Counted from the first letter of the stretch, positions 1-7,983 are shown. The stretch is DNA of 64,000 nt from Candidatus Latescibacterota bacterium (GCA_022819745.1 JAJEGS010000039.1:124001-188000), one strand, 5' to 3'. The notes: a model not told the origin generated them from the sequence alone. A program made the numbers and translations.

Positions 1-413
1 CAACGATAAATGCCTTCTAAGCTATCTTCTTCAATGGGGATGACATAGCAGTTGGACAGCGTCGGCTTGCGCCTAGCCTCGTCCCGGCCCGCGCCGTGCA
101 TGACACGCCCGCCGGGGATGAACTTGAAGTCCATCAATAATGAGAAGAAGCGGTCGTACCAATATTGAGGATCCTTCTCCACCGAGGCCATGGCCCGGGC
201 GATGCGATCCCAGATGTGCAATGGGCCGGTTTCACCAGGTGCCAAGTACTTGTTGCGCAAAACGTCAATGGCCAAGTCGTTGTCCCCGTAATAGGTTTCG
301 GCATCAGCGGCGCGAGCCAAGAGAGCATCGTGGCCGTTACGCTTGAGCCCGTGGCCTTCGAGTTGCGCTAGCATGTCTTCAAATCGGTGTGCAACTACGC
401 GTTCGGATTCCAT
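1..413 (-). CDS. nrdJ: Adenosylcobalamin-dependent (class II) ribonucleotide reductase, N-terminal part, cut by the window edge
   Basis: Reading the minus strand from the ATG at 413-411 gives an open frame of about 137 codons that runs off the window. It contains VLRNKYLAPGETGP, IWDRIARAMASVEKD, FKFIPGGRVMHGAG and TLSNCYVIP, the N-terminal signature of class II ribonucleotide reductases. These enzymes reduce ribonucleotides to deoxyribonucleotides using adenosylcobalamin and need no oxygen. The cysteine in LSNCYV is probably one of the redox-active pair. A GGGAGG Shine-Dalgarno sequence precedes the chosen start. A second ATG at 417-415 is in another frame. nrdR lies upstream on the same strand and a pair of NrdR-box-like sites lies between them, which supports the identification and suggests NrdR repression. 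The catalytic core is outside the window. Confidence 0.88.
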   Translation of the reverse strand, partial: MESERVVAHRFEDMLAQLEGHGLKRNGHDALLARAADAETYYGDNDLAIDVLRNKYLAPGETGPLHIWDRIARAMASVEKDPQYWYDRFFSLLMDFKFIPGGRVMHGAGRDEARRKPTLSNCYVIPIEEDSLEGIYR

Positions 414-532
414 TCATGCCCTCCCATTGAAGCAAAAAAGATCCATGGGCGAAGTGGAGAACATCGCCAAAAATAAGGACTTAGGTTAACTGCTGTTAGG
501 ATTAGGGGAGAGAGCAAAAGCGTAGCCCCGAG

Positions 533-579
533 ACACATTATCTCAGGGCATTACACTCATTTGACACTATATGTAGTAG
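533..579 (-). promoter_or_regulatory. Pair of NrdR-box-like operators upstream of nrdJ
   Basis: Two 16-bp sites start at 533 (ACACATTATCTCAGGG) and 564 (ACACTATATGTAGTAG), exactly 31 bp apart. On the nrdJ strand the second reads CTACTACATATAGTGT and matches the published NrdR consensus (acaCwAtATaTwGtgt) at about 13 of 16 positions. The first matches at about 10 of 16. NrdR boxes typically occur as pairs about three helical turns apart, so the spacing is as persuasive as the similarity. The sites lie 120-165 bp upstream of the nrdJ start and downstream of nrdR. The rest of the 414-690 gap shows no other clear element. Confidence 0.62.
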
Positions 580-690
580 TGCCGAGTCCTAAGTTAAGAG
601 AGGGGTTGCGTATTTGTCAAGTCAAAAACAAGGTCCAGAGCAATTTCTTTCCAATCCGGTTACGATGCGCTAAAAAAACAGTTCTGGACT

Positions 691-1143
691 TTAATTATTG
701 GCCAATTGCTCCAGTTCGCGCATGAAATCGCTCTTGTCTTTGAACTGGCGATAGACCGAGGCAAAGCGCACATACGCCACCTCATTGAGCTGGCGCAGAT
801 GCTCTATGACTCGCTCGCCGATCTGTTTGGAGGGAATTTCTTTCACGTTGAGACTGCCCACTTCGGCCTCGACCTGATCAACGAGTTGCTCGATCTCCTC
901 GGCCGAAACGGTCGTCTTGTAACAGGCTACCTGTATCTTGTCGAGCAGTTTGCTGCGATCAAAAGGCTCGCGGCGACCGTCGGCTTTGATAACAGATAGG
1001 GGTACGTTTTCGATGTATTCATAGGTTGTGAAGCGCTTGTCACAGCTTATGCACTCGCGGCGACGGCGAATCGCCATACCTTCGCGGCACGACCGCGAAT
1101 CCACCACCCGATCTTCTTCACAATTGCAATAGGGACACCGCAT
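691..1143 (-). CDS. nrdR: Transcriptional repressor NrdR
   Basis: The 150-residue product has the two NrdR modules at normal family length. The N-terminal zinc ribbon has CPYC (residues 3-6) and a second pair in CISC (about residues 31-34), with the conserved R-R-R-E-C between them. An ATP-cone domain covers roughly residues 47-140, including VIKADGRREPFDRSKL. NrdR senses dATP/ATP through the ATP cone and represses ribonucleotide reductase genes. The ATG is preceded by AGGAGG 8 bases upstream. Here the gene sits just upstream of nrdJ on the same strand, with NrdR-box-like sites between them, so it probably regulates its neighbour. No oddities were seen. Confidence 0.97.
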   Translation of the reverse strand: MRCPYCNCEEDRVVDSRSCREGMAIRRRRECISCDKRFTTYEYIENVPLSVIKADGRREPFDRSKLLDKIQVACYKTTVSAEEIEQLVDQVEAEVGSLNVKEIPSKQIGERVIEHLRQLNEVAYVRFASVYRQFKDKSDFMRELEQLANN

Positions 1144-1244
1144 AGACTAATCCTCCTAGCGTACGGTGGACGGCGTTTGGGTGGGGAAGAAAGGGAAGAA
1201 GAGTAATACTAAATATAATAAAAATAGGAAGATATTAGCAACCG

Positions 1245-1901
1245 TCAGTTAAGCCTGAAGACGAATGGCACACTAACCCAAACCTTGACGGGCCTGTCGT
1301 TTTGCATCGCTGGCGTAAACTCCGACTGGAGCGCGGCGGCTTTGGCGACTTCGTGGAACACTTTGGGACCCGTGATGTTGCGGATTTGCTCGACCTTGCC
1401 GTCTTTGCCGACTAGCGCCTCGACAAACACCTTGCCCGTGATGTTGGCCTTCTGGGCAGTAGGCGGATATTCCGGCTCTACTCTCTTGGTGAACTTGGGC
1501 TTCTTTTCGACCCGCCACAACTCGACGATCTCTTCCTCCTCCTCCAACTCAACTTCCTCAACCACCACCTCCTCTAATGGCGGCGGAGGGGCCAGATCGT
1601 CGAGGTCGAGGTCGAGGTCGGTGTCCTCAATAGTCACGTCATCCGGGACATCCGGGTTGTCGGTAGGCACGGGCACGACCGGTCGGGCTGGCGGTGGAGG
1701 TCGGCGTTCCTGTTTGGTCTCGGGAATTTCTTCGAGCTGAATGATAATCGGCTGTTCGGGTTTGGCGTAGGCTTCGGGCTCGAAATTGGGGAAGAGGACA
1801 AAGAGGGCCGCGTGCAAGAGAGTAGAAAAACCCGTGCAGGCCCATAATGTCTTCCGGTACGTCAACCGCAGGTTGGCTTCAGGCTGCTTGCCGCGAATCA
1901 T
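1245..1901 (-). CDS. tonB: TonB-family energy transducer with long acidic linker
   Basis: The 218-residue protein has one membrane segment near residues 20-40, a proline-rich stretch (RRPPPPARPVVPVP), a strongly acidic linker (about residues 85-130, with alternating Asp-Leu and runs of Glu/Val) and a C-terminal TonB domain. That domain has the hallmark VEPEYPPTAQKANITGKV, KDGKVEQ and a terminal VPFVFRLN. TonB passes proton-motive-force energy from ExbB/ExbD to outer-membrane receptors. Its start overlaps the upstream exbD stop by four bases (ATGA), so the two are probably translationally coupled. The acidic linker is unusual next to the Pro-Glu/Pro-Lys linkers of model TonB proteins. A TonB-dependent receptor at the far end of the window is a possible client. 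Confidence 0.9.
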   Translation of the reverse strand: MIRGKQPEANLRLTYRKTLWACTGFSTLLHAALFVLFPNFEPEAYAKPEQPIIIQLEEIPETKQERRPPPPARPVVPVPTDNPDVPDDVTIEDTDLDLDLDDLAPPPPLEEVVVEEVELEEEEEIVELWRVEKKPKFTKRVEPEYPPTAQKANITGKVFVEALVGKDGKVEQIRNITGPKVFHEVAKAAALQSEFTPAMQNDRPVKVWVSVPFVFRLN

Positions 1902-2311
1902 TCGTCCAACTCCCGCTTGGTGGAGAAATTGACCCGCAGGGCTTCGACCTTGCGCAATTCCTCCATGACATCGGAAATCACCCCAAACTCGGAGTCCTTA
2001 TCGCCTCGCAACGAGATGATTAACCGAGGATTGGCCATCAGGTGCTTATGTACCAGTTTGCCCACATCGGAAAGCGGTATGTTCCGGTCTTCAATATTGA
2101 CAACTCCTTCGCTACTAACCCAAACCTGCAATACGTTGCGGCGGCTTTCTAGTTTCTCAATTTTTTCAGCCTGTGGCAACTCCACCGGCACGCCTCGATA
2201 GCGCACGAAAACCGTCGAGACCATGAAAAACACGAGAAGCAAAAAGGATATATCGGCCATGGATGCCGTGGGAATAACGCTAACTACTTTGGCTTTGCGT
2301 GCGAATTTCAT
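1898..2311 (-). CDS. exbD: ExbD/TolR-family proton-channel subunit (second copy)
   Basis: This 137-residue ExbD/TolR protein has the conserved N-terminal motif IPTASMADISFLLLVFFMVST. The aspartate in the membrane helix is the proton-carrying residue of the family. A small periplasmic domain follows. It works with the ExbB/TolQ homologue encoded upstream and with TonB encoded downstream. It lies three bases after the other exbD copy and overlaps tonB by ATGA, so the genes form one operon. The two exbD copies have near-identical N-termini but different periplasmic domains, suggesting a heterodimeric channel core or two alternative partners. The C-terminus is charged (TKRELDE). Confidence 0.93.
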   Translation of the reverse strand: MKFARKAKVVSVIPTASMADISFLLLVFFMVSTVFVRYRGVPVELPQAEKIEKLESRRNVLQVWVSSEGVVNIEDRNIPLSDVGKLVHKHLMANPRLIISLRGDKDSEFGVISDVMEELRKVEALRVNFSTKRELDE

Positions 2312-2314
2312 CGG

Positions 2315-2728
2315 TTATTCTTCCGGATTGGCAATCGAGATTTTGGTGGCCCCGGCCAGTTTGAGCTCGTCTAGCACATCGACGAAGGTCCGATAGGTGG
2401 CCCCGCGCTCGGTCTTGAGCGAGACGATCAGATTCTCGTTTTCTTGCAGACGCCCCTCAATGCGCTCCTTGAGTTCAGCAAACGGCACGGGCGTTAGCTG
2501 GTCGTTCTCAAAAAAGGCGAGCTGGTCGCGGGCATTGATCCACACGTTGAGAATATTCTTTTCTCGCACTTCCTTGGTCTCGCCCACCGGCGGCAAGTGC
2601 AACGAAAGGCCCTTGTCTTGATTCATGGTGGTCGTGACGAGGAAGAACACGATCAGCAAAAAAGCGATATCCGCCATCGAAGCCGTGGGGATTTCCGGGG
2701 AGACCCGGCTCTGACGCCTTCCAATCAC
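2315..2728 (-). CDS. exbD: ExbD/TolR-family proton-channel subunit (first copy)
   Basis: This 137-residue paralogue of the next gene has the family motif IPTASMADIAFLLIVFFLVT with the membrane aspartate, followed by a periplasmic domain (about residues 45-137) containing IVSLKTERGATYRTFVDVLDEL. It starts two bases after the exbB/tolQ stop and ends three bases before the second exbD. The order exbB-exbD-exbD-tonB implies a dedicated energising complex in the inner membrane. Which copy contacts TonB cannot be decided from the sequence. Confidence 0.93.
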   Translation of the reverse strand: MIGRRQSRVSPEIPTASMADIAFLLIVFFLVTTTMNQDKGLSLHLPPVGETKEVREKNILNVWINARDQLAFFENDQLTPVPFAELKERIEGRLQENENLIVSLKTERGATYRTFVDVLDELKLAGATKISIANPEE

Positions 2729-2730
2729 GC

Positions 2731-3348
2731 CTAGGCTCCTTGGTACTCTCGTGCGCCCAACAAGTCGATAAAGTTAGCCGTCTGCTCGGTCATGTCGGCG
2801 ATGATCTTGTCGATTCGATTGGCGCAGAAGTTGTAGCAAAACTGGATTAGGATGCCCACGATCAAACCTGAGGCTGTGGTGATTAGAGCCTCGGAAATAC
2901 CACCCGCGACCATGGAAGGCTCGACGTCACCGGCTTCCTTAATCGCCTGAAAGGCGTTGATCATACCGCTGACCGTGCCCAAAAAGCCGATCATCGGTGC
3001 CAAGTTGGCCACGGTCGAGAGCCAGACCATGCCGCGCTCGAGAAAGGCCATCTCCACCGCGCCAGAATTGTCAATGGCTTTCTCAACGTGGTCGATGCCG
3101 CGCTCCAAGCGCAGGAGCCCTGCGTGGATGACCGAGGCAACCGGACCGCGCGTATTCGAGCAAAGCTCGGCCGCGGCGTCGGGGCCACCGCTATTGAGTG
3201 CCTCTTCGAGATTTGCAAAGAAATCCGCTGCGTCGATCGACGACCGCAACAGATTGTAAAAGCGCTCAATCGCCACTCCAACGCCGACGATGAGCAGAAT
3301 GAGCAGGGGATACATGGCCCACCCGCCGTTGTGAAAAAGCTCTATCAT
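2731..3348 (-). CDS. exbB: MotA/TolQ/ExbB-family proton-channel protein
   Basis: The 205-residue protein has three membrane segments (about residues 8-30, 105-130 and 145-175). The family core is visible in APMIGFLGTVSGMINAFQAI and ISEALITTASGLIVGI, the second and third helices that line the proton path. ExbB/TolQ pentamers surround an ExbD dimer and use proton motive force to drive TonB or TolA. The start is preceded by GAGGAAAAAA. Because tonB is in the same operon, ExbB is a better name than TolQ, though sequence alone does not separate the two. Neighbours are a TPR protein upstream and two exbD genes downstream. Confidence 0.93.
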   Translation of the reverse strand: MIELFHNGGWAMYPLLILLIVGVGVAIERFYNLLRSSIDAADFFANLEEALNSGGPDAAAELCSNTRGPVASVIHAGLLRLERGIDHVEKAIDNSGAVEMAFLERGMVWLSTVANLAPMIGFLGTVSGMINAFQAIKEAGDVEPSMVAGGISEALITTASGLIVGILIQFCYNFCANRIDKIIADMTEQTANFIDLLGAREYQGA

Positions 3349-3395
3349 TTTTTTCCTCGCGATGTTAGCCCCGGTCTAACAGGCCGAAGCGGTGT

Positions 3396-4604
3396 TTAGT
3401 TCTGCTCCTCTTGTGTCTCTTCGCCGCCGAAGAACTGCCGCTTGAGCTTTTCTTCTTCGGTCTCTGGCGGCCGGAGCTGCCAGATGCGCTGCTGGGCCAC
3501 CTTTTCCCAAGCCGGATCGGCTTTGGCTTTCTCAAAAGCAGCGATGGCCCCTTCCTCGTCGCCCTCCTTCACCAGATTGTCGCCCTTGAGTAGCAGTAAG
3601 TGTGCATCCTTGGGATCTACCTTCAGCCCCCGCCCCAACCACGCTTTTGCCGAGGCAAACTCGCCGCGGCCTTGGTCCCACTCCACTAGCTCCGCTATGC
3701 TCTTCACATCCTTAGGATCAGCCTCAACCATGCCCTTGAGGCCCTCGATGTGCATGGAGTCGTTGCCCGCTTCAGAAGCGATTGATGAGATTCGGTTATA
3801 ATAGGAATAGGCGTTCTGCGAATCCACCTTCGCCAATTCCAATAGCATGTCGTAAGCCCCTTCGACATTGCCGACCTCTAGCTTCAGTTCGACGATGCCC
3901 TCCTTGAGCGCGACGGCTTTTGCATTTAATTGATCGGCACCGCCCGTCCCGCCCTCGACTTGGCGTTCACGCCACTCAAGAACCTGATCCAGTTGGCGTT
4001 CACGCCACTCAAGAACCTGATCCACCTGCCCTAGTTCCTGGTGTAACACTGCAAGTATTTCAAGGAGTTCAGCGTCTTCGACTCCAGTCGAGTCTGCCTC
4101 AACTAACTGCTTGTAATGGACGATAGCCCGCTCATTGCGGCCTTCGCGGCGATAGAGGTCGGCCAGCTTGCGACGGTCAGCAGCATTCGGCTTTTTGCGT
4201 AGCGCTCGCTCCAAGCTCAAAGCAGCCGAATCGGCCTCGCCGACAGCTTGGTAGATCGTGTAGAGTAGCCGGTTGGAATTCAGATGCAGCGAGTCGATGC
4301 TGATTGCTTGGCGCAGAGAGACGCGCGCCTGGGGCAGGGCGATGCGTGCGCCGGTGGAATCCTTTTTTTCGTAATAAAGCTGTCCCAAGAAAAAGGCGGC
4401 CTTCAAGTCTTGGGGACTATATTGCAGAAGAGTCGTGTAATAGCCTATGGCTCTGTCGTACTCTTTGTTTGTGCGAGCGGTCTTGGCGTAGTATTTGTAC
4501 TTGCGGATTGAATCGGCCTTTGCAATTTCCTCGGCCCCAACCTCGGGACCCAAAATTAAGGTGCAGATCGCTAGTCCTAAGGTACGCATCAGATTAGATT
4601 TCAC
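3396..4604 (-). CDS. Exported TPR-repeat protein in the TonB-system operon
   Basis: The frame is open from an ATG at 4646, but I prefer the GTG at 4604-4602. It follows a GAGGA ribosome site and starts a typical signal peptide (KSNLMRTLGLAICTLILG, with probable cleavage after GAEVGA-like residues). The mature part is a chain of tetratricopeptide repeats (for example AIGYYTTLLQYSPQDLKAAF and KAWLGRGLKVDPKDAHLLLL), ending in a charged tail rich in Glu and Gln. It is first in the operon with exbB, two exbD genes and tonB. FCB bacteria often place a periplasmic TPR protein beside a TonB energiser, so a scaffold or adaptor role is likely but not shown. An internal 33-bp duplication adds an 11-residue repeat. 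Confidence 0.8.
   Translation of the reverse strand: MKSNLMRTLGLAICTLILGPEVGAEEIAKADSIRKYKYYAKTARTNKEYDRAIGYYTTLLQYSPQDLKAAFFLGQLYYEKKDSTGARIALPQARVSLRQAISIDSLHLNSNRLLYTIYQAVGEADSAALSLERALRKKPNAADRRKLADLYRREGRNERAIVHYKQLVEADSTGVEDAELLEILAVLHQELGQVDQVLEWRERQLDQVLEWRERQVEGGTGGADQLNAKAVALKEGIVELKLEVGNVEGAYDMLLELAKVDSQNAYSYYNRISSIASEAGNDSMHIEGLKGMVEADPKDVKSIAELVEWDQGRGEFASAKAWLGRGLKVDPKDAHLLLLKGDNLVKEGDEEGAIAAFEKAKADPAWEKVAQQRIWQLRPPETEEEKLKRQFFGGEETQEEQN
3960..4025 (-). repeat. 33-bp in-frame tandem duplication inside the TPR gene
   Basis: Units at 3960-3992 and 3993-4025 agree at 32 of 33 bases and differ only at the last. On the coding strand they encode two copies of the 11-residue block around DQVLEWRERQ. 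Third codon positions are also identical, so the duplication is recent. The frame is kept. Confidence 0.95.
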
Positions 4605-4650
4605 GATGGCAATCCTCAATATGGCTACGGTCAATTCGCGGTTCATTACT

Positions 4651-4677
4651 TAAATACAACCTTCACAAAGTCGTCAA
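4651..4677 (-). promoter_or_regulatory. Possible promoter of the TPR-exbB-exbD-tonB operon
   Basis: On the minus strand TTGACG (4677-4672) and TATTTA (4656-4651) resemble -35 and -10 boxes with a short 15-base spacer. Transcription would begin near 4644, giving a leader of about 40 bases before the GTG start at 4604. This fits the GTG better than the ATG at 4646. The short spacer keeps confidence low. Confidence 0.35.
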
Positions 4678-4802
4678 GATATGGATTTACCCTTTGAGAT
4701 GCAACTTCAAAGACCGCGTAAATATCGAGATATAGCGACTCCCGCGATTACATCTTTATAGCAACTGCGTTGCATTTTCGCGGCTCGGTTCGCATCTGTA
4801 GA

Positions 4803-4832
4803 TTGACAAGTATTTATTTTTAATGCATTTTA
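4803..4832 (+). promoter_or_regulatory. Possible accD promoter
   Basis: A perfect TTGACA (4803-4808) is followed by an AT-rich stretch in which the -10 box is ambiguous (CATTTT or ATTTTA near 4826-4832). It lies about 100 bases upstream of the preferred accD start and overlaps the first ATG of the longer frame. This argues that the ATG at 4823 is not the true start. Confidence 0.4.
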
Positions 4833-4933
4833 TTCGCTGTTTATCAACACGACGAATAGCGCGTTTATCCGAACTAGCGCCACGTTCACTTCTGCCGGAC
4901 TCAAACGGCAGGGCTAATCTGAGAGGAACAGCC

Positions 4934-5788
4934 TTGAACTGGTTTGAAAAAATGAAATCTGGGATCAAGTCCCTAATAAAACGCGAAATTCCCCAAGGCA
5001 TCTGGATCCAGTGTAAAAAGTGCGGCCATTCCAACTACGAGATGGCCCTGCGACGCAGGCACTGGATCTGCCCAGAGTGTGCTTGCCACTATCCTATCGG
5101 CCATCAGCAATACATCGACCTCCTCATCGACGACGGTACCTTCACCGAAATTAACGCCAACGTAGCACCTGTCGATCCGCTCAAGTTCAAAGGCTATAAG
5201 GACAAAATAAAGACCAGTCGCCGCCAGAGCGGCCTAAAAGAATCAGTGTACACCGGCATCGGCCAAATCAGCGGCCATCCCGTCGCCTTGGCGATCATGG
5301 ACTCGCATTATCTCACGGGCACCTTAGGCGGCGCGACCGGCGAGAAGCTCTGCCGGCTCATCGACCGCGCCATGGCCGAACGATGCACGCTAGTCATCGT
5401 CTGCCAGTCAGGTGGTGCTAGGATGCAGGAAAGCGCCTATTCGCTGATGCAGATGGCGCGAATTAGCGCCAAGCTCAACCAGCTCTCGCAAAACGGCTTG
5501 CTCTATATTGCTATTCTTACCGACCCAACGTATGGCGGCGTCACCGCCAGCTTTGCCATGCTCGGCGATATCGCTTTGGCCGAGCCTAGTGCACGCATCG
5601 GATTTGCGGGCCAAACCGTCATCCAGCAGTTCCTCGGCACAGACGCCCCCCTGCCCGAAGGCTTCCAGCTAGCCGAGACCGTCCTCGAACACGGCTTTAT
5701 CGACCGCATCGTCCCGCGCGACCGCATGGCAGCAGAACTAGCGCGCTTGATCACACTTTTGGCCCCGCAGCCTGCCAGCCACGCCTAG
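4934..5788 (+). CDS. accD: Acetyl-CoA carboxylase carboxyltransferase subunit beta
   Basis: AccD pairs with AccA to transfer carboxyl from carboxybiotin to acetyl-CoA, the first committed step of fatty-acid synthesis. The N-terminal zinc ribbon is complete (CKKCGH, then CPECACHYP). The crotonase-fold core has SGGARMQESAYSLMQM, PTYGGVTASFAMLGDI and RIGFAGQTVIQQ. The frame is open from an ATG at 4823, but homologues begin with a W-[IF]-E-[RK]-[IM]-K pattern. The in-frame TTG at 4934 gives NWFEKMKSGIK and has AGAGGA about seven bases upstream, so I chose the TTG, giving 284 residues. The gene stands alone, divergent from the TPR/TonB operon, and its last four bases overlap the convergent barrel gene. 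accA is not in the window. Confidence 0.93.
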   Translation: MNWFEKMKSGIKSLIKREIPQGIWIQCKKCGHSNYEMALRRRHWICPECACHYPIGHQQYIDLLIDDGTFTEINANVAPVDPLKFKGYKDKIKTSRRQSGLKESVYTGIGQISGHPVALAIMDSHYLTGTLGGATGEKLCRLIDRAMAERCTLVIVCQSGGARMQESAYSLMQMARISAKLNQLSQNGLLYIAILTDPTYGGVTASFAMLGDIALAEPSARIGFAGQTVIQQFLGTDAPLPEGFQLAETVLEHGFIDRIVPRDRMAAELARLITLLAPQPASHA

Positions 5789-7098
5789 AAGTTGTGTCCT
5801 AGGCTCAGCCAGACATCCATTTGCTCGTCGGCGATGCCTGCACCCATGCGGATCACCAGATCGGCGTCCCAGACCATGCGCACCCCTGCGCCGCCGCTGA
5901 TGTGCATGCCCGACCACCCGATCTTATCCAAGTCGGGCCAGACTCGGCCCGCATCGAAAAAAGTTACCCCCTGCCATTCTATGTACTGTCCGTAAAACCA
6001 GATGTCGTACAGTTGGTAGCGCAATTCGACATTGGACAAAAAGCGCACATCGTCTGTAAACCGCTGGGTATCGAAACCGCGCAGCGAATCGCTGCCGCCC
6101 AACCCCTTGACCCGGCGACTGCCTCCTATTTCGCCATAGGCGTAGAGCGGTACTTCGCCACTAAGAACTTCTAAAACGAGACGATGAGAAAAATTCAACC
6201 GAGGTGACAGCGGGATGTAGTAGGCGTTGGTCAGGGTTACGCGGCTAAAGTCAATAGGCTCAAAAAACAGCGCTAGCAGGGAATTGCGCGCCGACTCGTA
6301 CGACCACTCCTGAAAGAAACCGCGCCGCGGCACCACTTCGTCGTCGCGAGTATCCCACTGGAGAGTCGCACTGATAAACCCCGAAAACCCATCTATCACT
6401 CCATCTGGGGTGCCTCGCTCCAAATAGAACGCCTGCGTCCCCCGCTGGTCCACATCGACGCGCTCCAGCCCAAAACCGACCGACATAGATACTGGCCCGT
6501 ATAACTGGCGAAAAAGGCTCACTAAAATCCGCGGGTTTCTTTTTAGAATGTAATAATAGTAGTTCTCATCCTTGAAATCAGCATTCTTAGGCTCGATGAA
6601 GTCGCGATTAAATGTGCTATTGTTGCCCAACCCATAGTAGCGCGTGCGTATATTGCGCTCGCGGAACAACTCCAGTCTCAGACCGAAACCTGTCCCCGAA
6701 ATCCGGGGCACCCTCAGTCGCACGCGATTTTTTACTTTGCCCTCAGAAGACTCCTGGACGTGCAACGTCAGCTTGTAGAGATAGGGCTGTCGCCGGTAGT
6801 CAGCCCAGTGGACGCGAGCACCCCAATTCCAGCCCGTGTTAGGGCTGAGATAAGCAAGCGGCAGGCCGGTGACGCCATAGGGAATGCCCCGCAGGGTAAA
6901 CTGACGTCGCTTTGCCATCCAGCGCACGGCTTCTACGGTCTGCTCGGTCGCCGCCTGCGAGACTTTGGTCAGCAGCGGGGACGAAGGCTGGCTTTGAGTG
7001 GAATCGACGCGGCTCTCGCCTTCACCCCATGCGCTCTCTGCGAACAATAGGACGCCGATACAACTGCCGTTTGCGAGAAGCCGCTTAACCACGATCAC
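5785..7098 (-). CDS. Outer-membrane beta-barrel protein, BamA/Omp85 surface-antigen (D15-like) type
   Basis: The product is about 437 residues from a GTG at 7098-7096, giving VIVVKRLLANG and a hydrophobic signal peptide ending near AESAWG. An in-frame ATG at 7155 would put 19 non-signal residues in front, and AGGGAAG lies seven bases before the GTG. The mature part has repeated amphipathic strands, IGGSRRVKGLGGSDSLRGF (the surface-antigen motif around the lid loop) and a C-terminal LSLGHNF ending in phenylalanine, the usual barrel assembly signal. No POTRA domains are visible, so it is a short barrel rather than BamA itself. The start overlaps the end of surE by 14 bases, implying translational coupling. 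The substrate is unknown; a protein or lipid translocation role is only an inference. Confidence 0.78.
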   Translation of the reverse strand: MIVVKRLLANGSCIGVLLFAESAWGEGESRVDSTQSQPSSPLLTKVSQAATEQTVEAVRWMAKRRQFTLRGIPYGVTGLPLAYLSPNTGWNWGARVHWADYRRQPYLYKLTLHVQESSEGKVKNRVRLRVPRISGTGFGLRLELFRERNIRTRYYGLGNNSTFNRDFIEPKNADFKDENYYYYILKRNPRILVSLFRQLYGPVSMSVGFGLERVDVDQRGTQAFYLERGTPDGVIDGFSGFISATLQWDTRDDEVVPRRGFFQEWSYESARNSLLALFFEPIDFSRVTLTNAYYIPLSPRLNFSHRLVLEVLSGEVPLYAYGEIGGSRRVKGLGGSDSLRGFDTQRFTDDVRFLSNVELRYQLYDIWFYGQYIEWQGVTFFDAGRVWPDLDKIGWSGMHISGGAGVRMVWDADLVIRMGAGIADEQMDVWLSLGHNF

Positions 7099-7939
7099 CT
7101 CGCTTCCCTGCGCTTTTAGGTGTGAAAATGCCGCACTCAAAGCGCTGGCGATCAAACGAGCTTATTGGGACATCAAGCGAATAGCAGAGCGGCGTAATCG
7201 CGACTGAGCCGCGCGCCAAGGCTTCCACATCGCTGTTAGCTCCATCGCCAATCAACTGCAACTGACAGCTATGGTATGCGAAGTGCGGCTCGTCTTCACG
7301 CCGAGCGAATAGCGGACCATAGCTCGTCTTCGCCAAACCCGTCATGCACCTCGGGGATTCTCGCTTGGTACTAGCGGGCATGTTTACTGCGATCATGTCG
7401 GCACCAGCCGGCAACCCCCCGCGCAAGATCTCGGCGGCGATGTCCGCGGTGACGGCCGCCGCCGCCGCGACCAGCGCATCGAGCGCGGGATCGAGCTGCC
7501 GACATCGCCGCCAGCGCGCAAAAGCCGGTTCGGGCAACTCCAGCGAAAAGGCTGCGGATGGCACCCCGGCGAGAAAGCCTTCTACAGCCGCCCCTATGGT
7601 GCCGGAGCTCAGCGTGAAAGCGAGACCGGAGTTGACGCCCATATTGATGCCGGAAATGACTAGAGCCGGCTTTTGGGGGCAGAGATTGTGGATGCCGATA
7701 TGGGCGCAGTCGGCCGGCTTGCCGGTCAGCGTCTGGACGGGAAAGCCGCCGCATTCAACCTCGGCCAGCACTAATGGCTCAAAGCGGCTCATACTCTTGC
7801 TGGTCCAACTACATTCCGCTGCTGGAACAACCACGCATGGCTCGGCCAACTCGGCTAGCTCCCGCAGCAAAGGCACCAAAAGAGGCGAATCAGCACCGTC
7901 GTCGTTTGTCACCAATACTTGGGATCTTGTAGCGGTCAC
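7085..7939 (-). CDS. surE: 5'/3'-nucleotidase SurE
   Basis: SurE is a metal-dependent phosphatase acting on nucleoside 5'- and 3'-monophosphates. The sequence shows LVTNDDGADSP (the DD metal ligands), the conserved serine in WTSKSMSR, and SGINMGVNSGLAFTLSSGTIG with the metal-binding asparagine. The frame is open to a TTG at 7993. I prefer the GTG at 7939-7937 because AAGGA lies eight bases upstream, it begins just before the first beta strand, and a promoter-like pair at 7984-8012 would cover the upstream candidate. This gives 284 residues. A downstream barrel gene overlaps the stop. A small gene with its own promoter diverges upstream. Confidence 0.92.
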   Translation of the reverse strand: MTATRSQVLVTNDDGADSPLLVPLLRELAELAEPCVVVPAAECSWTSKSMSRFEPLVLAEVECGGFPVQTLTGKPADCAHIGIHNLCPQKPALVISGINMGVNSGLAFTLSSGTIGAAVEGFLAGVPSAAFSLELPEPAFARWRRCRQLDPALDALVAAAAAVTADIAAEILRGGLPAGADMIAVNMPASTKRESPRCMTGLAKTSYGPLFARREDEPHFAYHSCQLQLIGDGANSDVEALARGSVAITPLCYSLDVPISSFDRQRFECGIFTPKSAGKRGDRG

Positions 7940-7983
7940 AGTTGGTTTTCCTTCGCTATGGACGCGCTCTGAGATGAAGATAT

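Noticed and set aside
414..690. Cobalamin riboswitch upstream of the B12-dependent nrdJ
   Set aside because: I looked for a B12-box-like sequence on the minus strand and found none; the gap is well explained by NrdR-box-like sites.
1600..1620. Hexamer microsatellite (TCGAGG units) in tonB
   Set aside because: Just over three units, explained by the Asp-Leu repeats in the acidic linker; a length-variable switch is not supported because six-base steps would not change the frame.
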